Positions 22,115 through 32,059 of a stretch of 64,000 nucleotides of DNA are shown in pieces; the stretch's first letter is position 1, and each line of letters starts with the position of its first letter. The notes below the pieces were generated by a model that worked only from the letters and a program-made list of their open reading frames with translations, did no database searches and was not told the origin of the DNA. A program made the position numbers and the translations under genes. Source of the DNA: Flavobacteriales bacterium (GTDB lineage: Bacteria; Bacteroidota; Bacteroidia; Flavobacteriales_F; PHOS-HE28); the NCBI GenBank assembly GCA_016710685.1, contig JADJVC010000014.1, positions 372,001 through 436,000 on the forward strand, written 5' to 3'.

Positions 22115-25100
22115 CGGATCACCGAAACATTGCCCTTCGTGAAGAAATCCTGCCCGTCTTTGCAACCAACTTTCAGCCAGTAAACGAACACTGCCGGGTC
22201 TACCGGTTTGCCTTTGTATGCGCCATCCCAGCCCTGTTTTTGGTCCGTGGTGCGGAATACCGTTTCGCCCCAACGGTCGAAGACTTGGAAGTCGAGTGAC
22301 GCAATGTTCAGCCCGCGCACAAAGAGTACGTCGTTGCTGCCGTCGCCGTTGGGCGTGAAGGCGTCCGGAACGAAGATGTCGGGGTCGTCGCAGAGGAGTT
22401 CATGCACTTTCACGAAGACCGAATCCATGCTGGAGCAAATGCCGTCGCTCACGGTGACATAAAACACGGTGGATGCGTTGATGATCGCGGTGGGCGCGGC
22501 GATCAGCGGGTTGCTTACCGCGCTGGCCGGTTGCCATTGGTACGTTACGCCCGTGCCCGGCGTGGCCTCCAATTGCACCGTGGTGCCGGCCAAAACCACG
22601 GACTGGTCCACGCTTGCCGTTACGGCCGCGCCGCTGATCAAACCTACTTGCACCAGTGTACTGTCCGTCCAAAAGCATCCGGAAGCGCTGGTCACGGCTG
22701 CGACGAAGAACGTGGCTTCGCTGGGGCTGACCTGCACCTGCGCGGTGCCTTGCCCGGCATCGATCAACCCGGCGGGCGACCATGCAATGGTGGAGCCCGC
22801 GTCGATGTTTGAGAGTGAGATCGTGGCGTTGTCGTCCACGCAAATAGCTATGTCCGGCGAGATGGCGGCATCCACCAGGGCCGCTGAAATGTTCACACTG
22901 CCCGTTGCCGCACATGCGCCCGGTGCGGTTGCACGCACATAGTAAGTGCCCGCGTTAACCGGCTGAAGAAGTGCGGTGCTGTCTGCTGTGCTGGCGTTCA
23001 ACATGTCACCGAAACCGGGCGTGGTGCTCCAGGTCCATTGCGTGGCCTGGCCGCCAGCCGTTGCCGATAAAAGCAACGATGCCGACGGGCCGCAAAGCAC
23101 GGTGTCCGGCATTACCAGCAGGGGCGGAGCGGCGTTGAGCACGGTGATCTGGATGCTGGCTGAATCCGCCGTGTTGCACGCCGTGGTGCTGGATGCGACC
23201 AACGTTACAGTGTACATGCCGGGTGCCGCGTAAGTGTGCGTTGGCGTGGTTTCCGTGGATGTGTTTCCGTCGCCGAAGTTCCAAGCGTAAGTGGTGCCCA
23301 AGTTGCTGTTGTTGCTGAACGTGATGGGGCCGTTAACGCATAAAGGTCCATTTGCAGCGAGCCCTGCTATGACCAACGGTGCCTCGAAATCGAATTTAAA
23401 AACGCCGAGGTTGCAGTTGAAGGAATTGTTGGTGCTGCTCCATGCGCCAGGCGTAGTCGGGAAGTCATCGTGACTGCCGCAGCCCGCGCATACGGCGCCG
23501 TACACGCGCCCGCGCCGGTCGAAACGGCTGGTGCCGCCGTCCACATGCTCGTCGCTTTCGGCGCCGCCGAAATACGTGGCGTAGGAGAGTGCGCTCATGT
23601 CGATGTCGAATACGGCGAGGTAGAAATCCTGGCCGTCCGTGGTGCTTTGGAAAGCGTCGGGTGTGACGGGAAGGCCTGTGGTGGTGAGCGCGATATAAAT
23701 GTTACTGCCCCAGCCGCTGATGTAGATCTTGTCGCAATAATCCACCAGAAAGGCAGTAGGGGAGATGTTCGGGATGCCCACTCCGGGACCGGACGTAGCA
23801 CCGATCCTGGAACTCCAAAGCACGCTGGTAAGGCCGTGGTTAAACTTCGCCAGCAATTGCCCGCCGGTGCTCACGGAATACGCCGCGTTGGAAATGAGTT
23901 CGCCAGTTGGCGCGGCGGTTTGGCCGAACACGTACACGTTGTCCGCATCGTCGAAATCAACGAAGTAGAACTGGTCGTATGCCGCGCTGCCATAGTAGGT
24001 GCTGGACAACAAGCTGCCGCCATTCGGACTGAATGATGCCACGAACGCATCGGCCTGGCCACCATTGTTGCTTTGCCCAATGGTGCCGGGTGTTACAGGT
24101 AGATCCAACGAGGTTGTTCCACCGGCGATGAAGATGTTTCCGCCGCTGTCCTGCTCCAACGAATAAGCTGCATCCGCGCCGCTTCCCCCGAAGTAGGTGC
24201 TCCACACCAAGGTGCTCAGCGACGGATCGAATTCGAACAGCACGGCATCATGTGTTCCGCCACCGATGGCCATTTGGTACGCACCGGCAGTAACGGGGAA
24301 GTTGGTGCTTTGCGTGCAGCTTGCCACCAGGATGTTACCGGTGGCCGTTACTTCCACTTCACCGCGCATTTCGTCCGCATAATTGTACTTCAACGCCACA
24401 GCACTGTTGATGCCGTCGTTCGCGCTGCCGCCCACGTAGGTACTGGCGAGCAGTTGCGCACCGCTAGCACTGAGCCGGGAAACGATCATGTCCGTGCCGT
24501 TCGGATACGTGGTGCCTATGCCTTGCGGACTGAAAGCCGTGCCACCACCGAAAGCGCTTTGCAACGCGTCGGTGGTAGTTGGGAAATTCGCGGAGCCAGT
24601 GGTGCCCAGTACGATCAGCTCATTGGCGTCGTTCACGATGAGGCTGTGTGGCAGATCGTCGCCGCTGCCGCCGAGAAAGGTGCTCCAGATCAAAAAGTGG
24701 CCCGTGGTGTCCCACTTCGATAATGCAATGTCCGTGCCGGTGGTTCCGCCACCAACACCGCCATTCCACGTAACGTCGTAAGCGCCTGTCGTAGTGGGAT
24801 AACCTTGGCCGAAAGCGCTGCTTCCGGAATACAGGAAACCTTGTTGGTCAAAGGTGGCGGAGTAGCCGAAATTGTCCGTGGTGCTGCCGGAATAACTTGC
24901 GAAACTGAGCACGGGGTCTATCACCAGCTCAAGTGCCGGGTCGTACGCGCCCAGGTTAAAGCCGACTTCATTCCCCTTCAAACTGTAGCGACATTCCACC
25001 GGAACCTCGCGGCCATCGCGCATTTGGTAAGCAAGCGGAACGGCTTCCTGCATGTCGCCCAAGGAAGTCTTCACCACTAAAATGCCGTTGCGCAATTCCA

Positions 25101-25632
25101 TTTTTCCAGCGCCTTCGTATGTGAAGTGCACGACGCCGGGATCGCTACCTGCAGCTACAATAAGATCGTACTTCAGCACTTCGCCACCACGCCGGAAGCG
25201 TAGGTCCACTCCGGGATACAGGTCTTCTTGCACCACTGCGGAAAAAGCATGTGCGTTGCTGGCCCAAGTGCTTTTATCGTTGCCGATGAAGTAGTTGTAC
25301 CCACCCTGCTGCACGCCGATCCCTTCGCTGCGGACAGGCCCTGTCGCCCCGCTGAATTTCAGTCGCAAAGCATGGTGCTTTACAGTGCGCGAGGCATTGG
25401 GGGCGAAGGCCGAAACATTGCCCGCATGCCACTTGGCCATGGCGCTTGCATCGTACCGGTCTATCAGCAAAGAACCGCGTTCACACCACAGCACCGCACC
25501 GTCCACATCCGTCCGGAAGGTCACCGCTTCCGGCCATTGGCCGCGGTTTTCGATGAAGTTTAATGTTGATTGGCCTAGCGCAACGGTGGTATGCGTAAGC
25601 ACAAGCAGCAAGGGAAGAAGACGACGGAACAT
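22111..25632 (-). CDS. T9SS type B secreted surface protein with ENRGQ, SBBP and PKD domains
   Basis: 1,173 residues. The signal peptide ends ALGQSTLNF and an ENRGQWPEAV domain follows (residues about 25-230). Next come SBBP-type propeller repeats (about 240-730; TYFGGSGADAAYS and WSTFLGGSGDDLPHS are examples), a PKD domain with YAWNFGDGN, and Ig-like regions. The last 85 residues form the gliding-type C-terminal domain (DAFTPNGDGSNDVL, FDRWGETVF, GKPVDPAVFVYWLKV), the type B sorting signal. It should be carried across the outer membrane by T9SS and held by PorP. First gene of a three-gene operon. TACATTGG at 25648-25655 (minus) may be its promoter box. Confidence 0.88.
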   Translation of the reverse strand: MFRRLLPLLLVLTHTTVALGQSTLNFIENRGQWPEAVTFRTDVDGAVLWCERGSLLIDRYDASAMAKWHAGNVSAFAPNASRTVKHHALRLKFSGATGPVRSEGIGVQQGGYNYFIGNDKSTWASNAHAFSAVVQEDLYPGVDLRFRRGGEVLKYDLIVAAGSDPGVVHFTYEGAGKMELRNGILVVKTSLGDMQEAVPLAYQMRDGREVPVECRYSLKGNEVGFNLGAYDPALELVIDPVLSFASYSGSTTDNFGYSATFDQQGFLYSGSSAFGQGYPTTTGAYDVTWNGGVGGGTTGTDIALSKWDTTGHFLIWSTFLGGSGDDLPHSLIVNDANELIVLGTTGSANFPTTTDALQSAFGGGTAFSPQGIGTTYPNGTDMIVSRLSASGAQLLASTYVGGSANDGINSAVALKYNYADEMRGEVEVTATGNILVASCTQSTNFPVTAGAYQMAIGGGTHDAVLFEFDPSLSTLVWSTYFGGSGADAAYSLEQDSGGNIFIAGGTTSLDLPVTPGTIGQSNNGGQADAFVASFSPNGGSLLSSTYYGSAAYDQFYFVDFDDADNVYVFGQTAAPTGELISNAAYSVSTGGQLLAKFNHGLTSVLWSSRIGATSGPGVGIPNISPTAFLVDYCDKIYISGWGSNIYIALTTTGLPVTPDAFQSTTDGQDFYLAVFDIDMSALSYATYFGGAESDEHVDGGTSRFDRRGRVYGAVCAGCGSHDDFPTTPGAWSSTNNSFNCNLGVFKFDFEAPLVIAGLAANGPLCVNGPITFSNNSNLGTTYAWNFGDGNTSTETTPTHTYAAPGMYTVTLVASSTTACNTADSASIQITVLNAAPPLLVMPDTVLCGPSASLLLSATAGGQATQWTWSTTPGFGDMLNASTADSTALLQPVNAGTYYVRATAPGACAATGSVNISAALVDAAISPDIAICVDDNATISLSNIDAGSTIAWSPAGLIDAGQGTAQVQVSPSEATFFVAAVTSASGCFWTDSTLVQVGLISGAAVTASVDQSVVLAGTTVQLEATPGTGVTYQWQPASAVSNPLIAAPTAIINASTVFYVTVSDGICSSMDSVFVKVHELLCDDPDIFVPDAFTPNGDGSNDVLFVRGLNIASLDFQVFDRWGETVFRTTDQKQGWDGAYKGKPVDPAVFVYWLKVGCKDGQDFFTKGNVSVIR

Positions 25633-25761
25633 GGGCGGAAGTAGCCCCCAATGTAGCTATGAGAAGGTGATTGGTGAGAAGTAGCAAGACTTAAATTGGA
25701 ATGCTTTGGCCGCAAATGCGGCAGGTCCGCGCTTTCAGCGCCTTTGGCGCAGTTTCGGTTT

Positions 25762-25782
25762 GCACGACCAAGATGGTCGTGC
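25762..25782 (-). terminator. Hairpin after the SpoIIE sensor gene
   Basis: GCACGACCA-AGA-TGGTCGTGC is a perfect 9-bp stem with a 3-base loop that begins at the gene's stop codon. No T-run follows, so it may protect the message or be a dispersed palindrome; a related CGTGGTCGT/ACGACCACG palindrome lies at 51111-51130. Confidence 0.5.
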
Positions 25783-28700
25783 TACACCTCAAACCCGATC
25801 ACCAGCATATCATCAACCTGCTCGTGCCCTTCCATCCATTGTATAAGGAATTCGCGAAGCACTTTGCCTTGCTCTTCCATGGAAATTCCGCCGTGTTCCT
25901 TGAGGAACGATTGCAGTCCTGCTACCTTCAATTTTTTGCCGCGCGTGCCGCCGAATTGATCCGGGATGCCGTCGCTGAAAAAGTAGAGGCGGTCGCCTTT
26001 TTGCAGTTGAAGATCAATCGATTGGAATCCTTCATCCGCACCACCGCGCAGGTGCCCGCCGATGCTGCGCCGTGTGCCCCGATGACGGGTCCACTCGCCT
26101 CCGCGCACATGCCGTATGTCGTGCATGGCGGATGCCGCGCGCATGTTCATTTGATCGAAGTCCACCTCGCAAACGCTGATGTCCATGCCGTCACGGCTGG
26201 TGCTTCCGTCGCTGTTGTAGTGCAATGTGGAGCGCAGTTCACGGTCTAGTGCCGTAAGCAGCCCATCCGGCGAACGGATCTCATGCTCGGTGCTTATTTC
26301 CCGCAACAGCATGCTGCCGATCATGCTCATGAACCCGCCGGGCACGCCATGCCCCGTGCAATCCGCGCAGGCAAGGATCAACCGGTTGCCGAAACGCTTG
26401 AACCAATAAAAATCGCCGCTCACGATGTCGCGCGGGCGATGGATGATAAACGAGTTCGGGAAGTGATCGCTCAATGCGTTTTCCGAAGGCAGGATGGCCT
26501 GCTGAATACGCTGCGCATAGTTGATGCTGTCGGTGATGTCCTTGTTCTTGGCCTCGATCTCTTCCTTCTTGGTTTTCAATTCGAACGTACGCTCGTCCAA
26601 AGCACGCTGCAACCGCGCCTGTGCCATACGCTGCCCGCGTTCCCTGAGGCGTACGAAGCCCCATATCGCCAGCACGAGCGCAATTCCGCACAAAACCTGG
26701 AACCACGCCCGTTTCCAAACGGGCGCTTCCACGAATACGTCCAATTCCGCCGGAGCGCCTGTAAAGGGCGTGCCGCGCATGGTGGCTTGCACTTTGAAAC
26801 GGAAATTACCATCCTCTACGCGCATGTAGTAAGCGCTTTGCTGGTCGGTGTAGGTCCAGTCCAGGTCATGGCCTTCCAACATGTACCGGTACACCACGTC
26901 GTCCGGATCTTTGAGGTTGATGCCCAAAAAGTCGAACTGCAACCGATAGTTGTCCGGGGGAAGTTGGAGAGCAATGCTGGTAAGGGTGTCTTTGCCTGAC
27001 ACTTTCAAGCCGGTGATGGTGATCGGCGGTGACATCTGTTCATCGGCATCGCGGCCCACGTCGTAGCGCAATACACCTTTGTCCGTGCCGAACCAGATGT
27101 TGCGCCGCTCGTCTGCCACCAGGGTATTGATGGCGCGGTCCGGTGCGATGCCGAAGTGGCGCGCATACGTGCGGACTTGCTTGCTCTTGCGGTCGATCCG
27201 ACTCGAGCCACCGCGATGTGCCACCCATACGGACCCCTTGCCGTCCGCGGCAATGGCGTAGCAGTAATCGGATCGGAGTCCTTGTGCTTCGCCCAAACCC
27301 ATGACTTGTTCGCCCTGCAGCCAGCGCACGCCATTGCCGGAGGTGCTGAACCATAGGGTGCCTGCGCTGTCTTGCGCAATGCCGGTGACGTGGAAGGAGT
27401 TCCCCTGTTCGGTGAGGGTGAAACTGCGGACAAGCGTGTCCTTCACCACGCTTACGCCGCCGTTGTTGCACGCCATCCACACCTGCCCGTCGCGGTCGGT
27501 GAGCAGCGCGTTCACTTGGTTGTGCATCAATCCGTTCTCGGTGGTGAGGTGCCGTATTTTTCCGTGGCTCATCACAAAAGCGCCGTTTGACGTGCCAACC
27601 CATGTTTCGTCCCCGCGTTGCGTTAAGGCCCGCACCTGTTGGGCCATGCGGTCGCTTGCGGTGGCTACTACCCGGAAAGTACCCGCTTCGTCTTGATGCC
27701 ACAGGCCGCTGTTCCCGGTGCCTACCCACAGTTTGCCATCAGCATCGGCGCGCAATGCAGTCACGTTATCCGCCGGTAATCCGTTGCGGATGCCCAACGT
27801 GTCCACTTCGCGCATGTCGTTGTTTCGCACATGCATCACGCTGCCGCGCAAGCCGAACCACACGTCGTTGCCGCGGCAGGTCAACGCTTGCACGTCTGCG
27901 TCTTTGCCGTCAGCGGCGTAGTACACCAAGGCGCGGTCCAGCAAACGGGCCAAGCCCAGGCCGAAGCGGGCAAACCACAGGTTGTTCTCGTTGTCGGTGA
28001 GCACTACGCTCACGTTGTCCGTCCCCAAGCCGTTACTGGTGTCGTAATGCAGGAGCGAAATGATGGAGTCGCCTTGCAGCGTGAATTCGAACGCACCATT
28101 GCCGAAAGTGCCCGCCACCAATTGGCCATTCGCCCCGATGCCGAGAGCCCGCACTTGCAATTGGTCCATGCCGGAGGAAACGCCCAACGTGCTTACGTCC
28201 ATTGCCGTTTCGGCTTTCAGGCTGAACGAGATGATGCCTTCGCCTTCCGTGCCCGCGTGGATGCGCCCGTCGCGCGGAGTGCGCGCCAACGCACGCACGG
28301 GTGCGCGCACCACGTTGGAAATGTCGCCTTCAACTTGCAAGGTGCCGTCAGCCGCGAGTTTCAACAGGTGCAGTCCGTCGCTGGCACCGGCCAACAGCTC
28401 GCCGCTTTCCAGTTCCAGCAAGCTGTACCAAAGCACATCCGCCGTGGTGAGCGCTGCGGACACTTTTCCATTTCCGTCCACATGCAAAATGCCGTTGTTC
28501 TGTGCAGCTGCCCAAACGCCGCCTTTCCCGTCCGGTGCCAGTGCGTTGATGGTGCTGCGGGAAAGTCCGCCCAGCGCCACTTTCCGGAATTTGCCGCCGC
28601 GCCGAAGCGTAATGCCGCCTTCGTTGTGACCCAGCCATAGATCGCCGTTCGCACCCGCGTAAATGCTCGAGATGAAGTTTTCGGTAAGGCTGTCCGCCGT

Positions 28701-28919
28701 GGTGAACATCCGCACGGTTTTCCCATCGAAACGGCCTGCGCCTTCGCCCGTGCCGATCCATAAATAGCCGGATGCGTCCTGGGCCAAAGCGTGTACGAAG
28801 CTGTTCGTCAAGCCTTCTTCGGAACCGATGGGACGCAGTTTGTAGGTCTGCGCGAACGATTGACCGCATAATGCCAAAAGGCCTGCAAGGGCTGCCGGTC
28901 GTAAGCTGGTGCGCATCAT
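25782..28919 (-). CDS. Beta-propeller sensor with SpoIIE (PP2C-type) phosphatase output
   Basis: 1,045 residues. After a signal peptide, about 14 two-component-regulator propeller repeats (GYLWIGTGEG, GDLWLGHNEGG, NLWFARFG, GKLWVGTGNSG) fill residues about 25-620, then a Y_Y_Y domain. One membrane helix (about 738-756) and a coiled coil (about 760-800) follow. A SpoIIE phosphatase ends the protein, with metal-binding aspartates in SGDFYWF (836), ADCTGHGVPGG (853), FSDGIPDQF (983) and DDMLV (about 1036). It probably senses an extracellular signal and dephosphorylates a cytoplasmic protein, perhaps an anti-sigma-factor antagonist; none is encoded here. ATG 28919 forms an ATGA overlap. Last gene of the giant-adhesin operon. 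Confidence 0.88.
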   Translation of the reverse strand: MMRTSLRPAALAGLLALCGQSFAQTYKLRPIGSEEGLTNSFVHALAQDASGYLWIGTGEGAGRFDGKTVRMFTTADSLTENFISSIYAGANGDLWLGHNEGGITLRRGGKFRKVALGGLSRSTINALAPDGKGGVWAAAQNNGILHVDGNGKVSAALTTADVLWYSLLELESGELLAGASDGLHLLKLAADGTLQVEGDISNVVRAPVRALARTPRDGRIHAGTEGEGIISFSLKAETAMDVSTLGVSSGMDQLQVRALGIGANGQLVAGTFGNGAFEFTLQGDSIISLLHYDTSNGLGTDNVSVVLTDNENNLWFARFGLGLARLLDRALVYYAADGKDADVQALTCRGNDVWFGLRGSVMHVRNNDMREVDTLGIRNGLPADNVTALRADADGKLWVGTGNSGLWHQDEAGTFRVVATASDRMAQQVRALTQRGDETWVGTSNGAFVMSHGKIRHLTTENGLMHNQVNALLTDRDGQVWMACNNGGVSVVKDTLVRSFTLTEQGNSFHVTGIAQDSAGTLWFSTSGNGVRWLQGEQVMGLGEAQGLRSDYCYAIAADGKGSVWVAHRGGSSRIDRKSKQVRTYARHFGIAPDRAINTLVADERRNIWFGTDKGVLRYDVGRDADEQMSPPITITGLKVSGKDTLTSIALQLPPDNYRLQFDFLGINLKDPDDVVYRYMLEGHDLDWTYTDQQSAYYMRVEDGNFRFKVQATMRGTPFTGAPAELDVFVEAPVWKRAWFQVLCGIALVLAIWGFVRLRERGQRMAQARLQRALDERTFELKTKKEEIEAKNKDITDSINYAQRIQQAILPSENALSDHFPNSFIIHRPRDIVSGDFYWFKRFGNRLILACADCTGHGVPGGFMSMIGSMLLREISTEHEIRSPDGLLTALDRELRSTLHYNSDGSTSRDGMDISVCEVDFDQMNMRAASAMHDIRHVRGGEWTRHRGTRRSIGGHLRGGADEGFQSIDLQLQKGDRLYFFSDGIPDQFGGTRGKKLKVAGLQSFLKEHGGISMEEQGKVLREFLIQWMEGHEQVDDMLVIGFEV

Positions 28920-29887
28920 TTGATCCGCGTTACGGCAATGCTGGGCTTGTATTGTGGAATGCCGCCGATGGGCACCGTGTAGAACGGCAACAGTTCGCCG
29001 TACTGGTTGCGCACGTAGAACACCACGTTGTTGTTCCGGACCCCGCCATCGGGCCGTTTCATAAAGCGGATGTCCAACGAAGTGTTGAGTTCTTCTTTCA
29101 CGATGGGGTGGTCGCTGGTCACCCACACGTTGTCGCCGCTGGCCGTTACCATGTCGCCGCGCTTGGCCACGCTCACCACGCGGATGAAGCCGTCACCGTC
29201 CCAATCGAAATTGTTTTGTTTTACACTGATCACGCGGTCGTCCACGTACGGATAGATGTGCGAGATCTCTTTCGGGTCGTCGTGCAGGCGGAAACTGTAT
29301 TCGAAGGTGAACGCGTTGCCGCCCTCGATGGGGTCGTTGGCATCCGCCTTGGAGCTCATGAAATATTTGTACAAGTTGCCGTCGTCTCCGCTTTTGCCTT
29401 GTGCGATCAACTTGAAGATGCGCCCCCCGTAATCCGGAACGTCCTCGCCACTGCTGGGGTCAAACGGACCGAAGGTGTACCACTTGCCGTCGTACTTGGT
29501 GTCCTCACCGAAGTCGCGGCTGGCAAGCATGTTGCCGCTGCGGTATTTGCCCACGGGTTCGGTGTTGCGCGCATCCGGTTCGGTGATGCAGCCTTTTCCG
29601 CCGTAAACACTGAAGCTCGTAACCGTGTTGAACCCGTTCTTCGGTTCATCGATCCCGCCGCTGCAGTCGGGGTCGAACACGCGGAGGTACACGGGCACCG
29701 TGGTGTTTTTCGGCACTACGAAGAAGAAGGTCTGGCAGAAGTCATCGTCGCCCCAGCTCATTAAGCTGTTGCCGCCGAAGGTGACCAAATACGGGATGTT
29801 CTCCTCGGCAGCCGGTACGGGCTGTGCCTTGGCCAATGCGCCGTGCAGCCCGCACAACGCGAGTACTATCGCGGTGCGTGCGTTCAT
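28916..29887 (-). CDS. Secreted protein of unknown function in the adhesin operon
   Basis: 323 residues with a signal peptide (MNARTAIVLALCGLHGALAK, AQP). The mature part is beta-rich with many Asp and Gly (SWGDDDFCQTFFFVVPKN, RVFDPDCSGGIDEP, NNFDWDGDGFIRVV); the DWDGDG segment resembles a calcium-binding loop. I recognise no named family. It overlaps both neighbours by four bases, so it is tightly tied to the OmpA protein before it and the phosphatase sensor after it. It could be the ligand or partner of that sensor; this is inference from position. Confidence 0.75.
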   Translation of the reverse strand: MNARTAIVLALCGLHGALAKAQPVPAAEENIPYLVTFGGNSLMSWGDDDFCQTFFFVVPKNTTVPVYLRVFDPDCSGGIDEPKNGFNTVTSFSVYGGKGCITEPDARNTEPVGKYRSGNMLASRDFGEDTKYDGKWYTFGPFDPSSGEDVPDYGGRIFKLIAQGKSGDDGNLYKYFMSSKADANDPIEGGNAFTFEYSFRLHDDPKEISHIYPYVDDRVISVKQNNFDWDGDGFIRVVSVAKRGDMVTASGDNVWVTSDHPIVKEELNTSLDIRFMKRPDGGVRNNNVVFYVRNQYGELLPFYTVPIGGIPQYKPSIAVTRIK

Positions 29888-31977
29888 GGCCGGGCGGTGG
29901 TTTGGCCGTCGGAAATATTCAACCTGAACTCCACGCGGCGGTTGGCCGCTCGACCTTCTTCCGTGGAATTATCGACTACGGGCCGGTCTTCGCCGAAGCC
30001 GATGGGACGCAGCCGCGCGGGTGCAATGCCGTGCGCGACGAAGTAGGCCACCACGCCTTGTGCGCGTTCCTGGGAGAGCGCCATATTGTCTTTTTCACGC
30101 CCCACATTGTCCGTATGCGCTTCGATCACAAGCTCCACTTCGGGGTGTTTCGCCACTACTGCCACGATCTTGTCCAGCACGGCATTGAACTGCTGGTCGT
30201 ACCGGTGCTCGCCACTTTTGAACCGGACAGCGGACACGCGGACGATGGTGTTGTTCAACGCTTCCAACGGCAAGTCCGCAACTTGCTCCACGGTGAGCGG
30301 CTTTTCTTTTGGAACTATTTTAACCGTGCTTTCCGCAAAGCCGTTTTTGGTGGCAAAGGCATAAGCATCGAACACCGCCAAAGGCGTTTTTCCAATGCCG
30401 ATGGAATAGCTGTACAACCGCGTTTGGGTGAGGAAACGCTCCGTGACCGCATAATTTTTCCGAACGCTGAGGAAGCGTACGTCGTCCAAGCCTACGCGCG
30501 TTGCCGAAGTAAAGAGCTCTACGGAATACAGCACGTCCTTGGCATCGGCTAGCGCGGCTTCCGTGAAGTCGTTCGGTAGCTCGGAGTAGTTGAAGCGGTA
30601 GCCATCAGCCTTTGGTTTAGCTATGGCGAGCACGGGTGTTTTGATCGCGGGCTCCACGTAACCGTTTACGGCCTGCACATTCCGGAAAACGCAATGGTGA
30701 ACGAAGCCGCCGTTGCCGTTCGGCCCTCCGATGAGGTCCAGCCGGATCCGGTAGGTGCCTGCCTCGGCATACATGTGCTGCACGCTGTCCTTGTTGGCGA
30801 GCAGGCCGTCACCGAGGTCCCAATGCGTTTCCTTCGGCGTGAAGCCGGGCAAGTTGCTATCCCTGGCATTGAGACTGAAGTCCGCGCCTGTGGCCACCGT
30901 GTCCGGACCACCGATCACCGCCTGCACGTCCGCGACGGCTTCCAGGTCATAACCCGTTTCATTGAAGTACACGCCCTGCGTCAACGTGTCCACGATGTTC
31001 AGTTTCACACCGTATGTGCCCGGCTTGGCGTAGCAGTGCGTGGCGTTGAGGCCCGCCTGGCGCTGGCCGTCGCCGAAATCCCACTCGTAGCGCAAAGGCA
31101 AGGTGTCGGTATTGAACGAACCCTGATCTTCAAATGCGTAGCAAAGCTTGGTGGGCTTCTGCTCGGCGCAATCCTGGAACGCGACAGCCTTTTGCGCGAA
31201 TGTGTAAATGGCCCCTTTTCCGTCCCGGTCGGAACTGAGGAAGCCGCTTACACCGTCGGCATTGAGCGCCCAGCCAATATCGTTGCCCACGGAGTTGATC
31301 GGCGCAGGAAATCTCAAGGGTATGGAAAAGTCACCGTCCACTTCTTCCGTGGTGTATAGGTCGAGCTTGCCCAAGCCGCCTGCGCGGTCGGAGCCGAATA
31401 CGAGCGAACCGCCGTTACCCGCATTCGGAAAAAGTTCGTTCTGCTGCGAGTTCACCTCCGGTCCCATGTTCTGCGGCGCGGACCAACTTTCGCCAGTTTT
31501 GCGGCTTACATAAAGATCCGTTCCACCTAAGCCGCCGGGCTGGTCCGAGGCCAAGTAAAGCGTGCGGCCGTCAGTGCTGAAACTGCCATGCATAACGGAC
31601 CAGGAGTCGCTGTTGTGCGCAAAGGACGTGACTTCGCTCCAGGTATTCCCGGTACGGACTGCGAAGTACAAACCGAGCAGTTCGCCTTTTCGGTTCCCTT
31701 TGCCGGTGGGAATGTTGCGCGTAATGCAAATGGTGTCGCCGCTTGGGCTAAAGCTGGCCGGGCCGTCGTTGAGCGGTGTGCTCAGCGCGCCGTCGAGCAT
31801 GCGCACATGACCTGGTCTTGCGTTGCGGACGTCTACGCTGTATAGATCAGCTAAGGGCTTGTTGGTGGCCGCATCGGTGTAGGAAACCACTTGCACGCGG
31901 TCGCGGATCGACGTGAAATACAATGTGCTGTCCACAAGCACCGGCGCGAAATCATCGCCAGCGGGCTTGATGTTCAA
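29884..31977 (-). CDS. OmpA-family protein with PD40 propeller and PKD domains
   Basis: 697 residues as read here: PD40 propeller (residues about 10-260), two PKD-like domains (YEWDFGDGQ, THWDLGDG), and an OmpA peptidoglycan-binding end (LVIEAHTDNVG, GFGEDRPV, NRRVEFRLN). The TTG start at 31977 leaves no signal peptide. An ATG at 32060, one base overlapping the PorP stop, reads MRGIITSFILAL but shifts out of frame. Adding one base to the A-run at 32022-32026 joins it as LQAQWSVEPLNIKPAGDD with a good cleavage site. I therefore think the true gene is 29884-32060 with a one-base deletion, real or artefactual. Confidence 0.82.
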   Translation of the reverse strand: MNIKPAGDDFAPVLVDSTLYFTSIRDRVQVVSYTDAATNKPLADLYSVDVRNARPGHVRMLDGALSTPLNDGPASFSPSGDTICITRNIPTGKGNRKGELLGLYFAVRTGNTWSEVTSFAHNSDSWSVMHGSFSTDGRTLYLASDQPGGLGGTDLYVSRKTGESWSAPQNMGPEVNSQQNELFPNAGNGGSLVFGSDRAGGLGKLDLYTTEEVDGDFSIPLRFPAPINSVGNDIGWALNADGVSGFLSSDRDGKGAIYTFAQKAVAFQDCAEQKPTKLCYAFEDQGSFNTDTLPLRYEWDFGDGQRQAGLNATHCYAKPGTYGVKLNIVDTLTQGVYFNETGYDLEAVADVQAVIGGPDTVATGADFSLNARDSNLPGFTPKETHWDLGDGLLANKDSVQHMYAEAGTYRIRLDLIGGPNGNGGFVHHCVFRNVQAVNGYVEPAIKTPVLAIAKPKADGYRFNYSELPNDFTEAALADAKDVLYSVELFTSATRVGLDDVRFLSVRKNYAVTERFLTQTRLYSYSIGIGKTPLAVFDAYAFATKNGFAESTVKIVPKEKPLTVEQVADLPLEALNNTIVRVSAVRFKSGEHRYDQQFNAVLDKIVAVVAKHPEVELVIEAHTDNVGREKDNMALSQERAQGVVAYFVAHGIAPARLRPIGFGEDRPVVDNSTEEGRAANRRVEFRLNISDGQTTARP

Positions 31978-32059
31978 TGGTTCAACGGACCATTGCGCTT
32001 GCAGCCATGCGCGACCAATGCAAAAAGGGCAAGAATGAAACTTGTGATTATTCCGCGCA

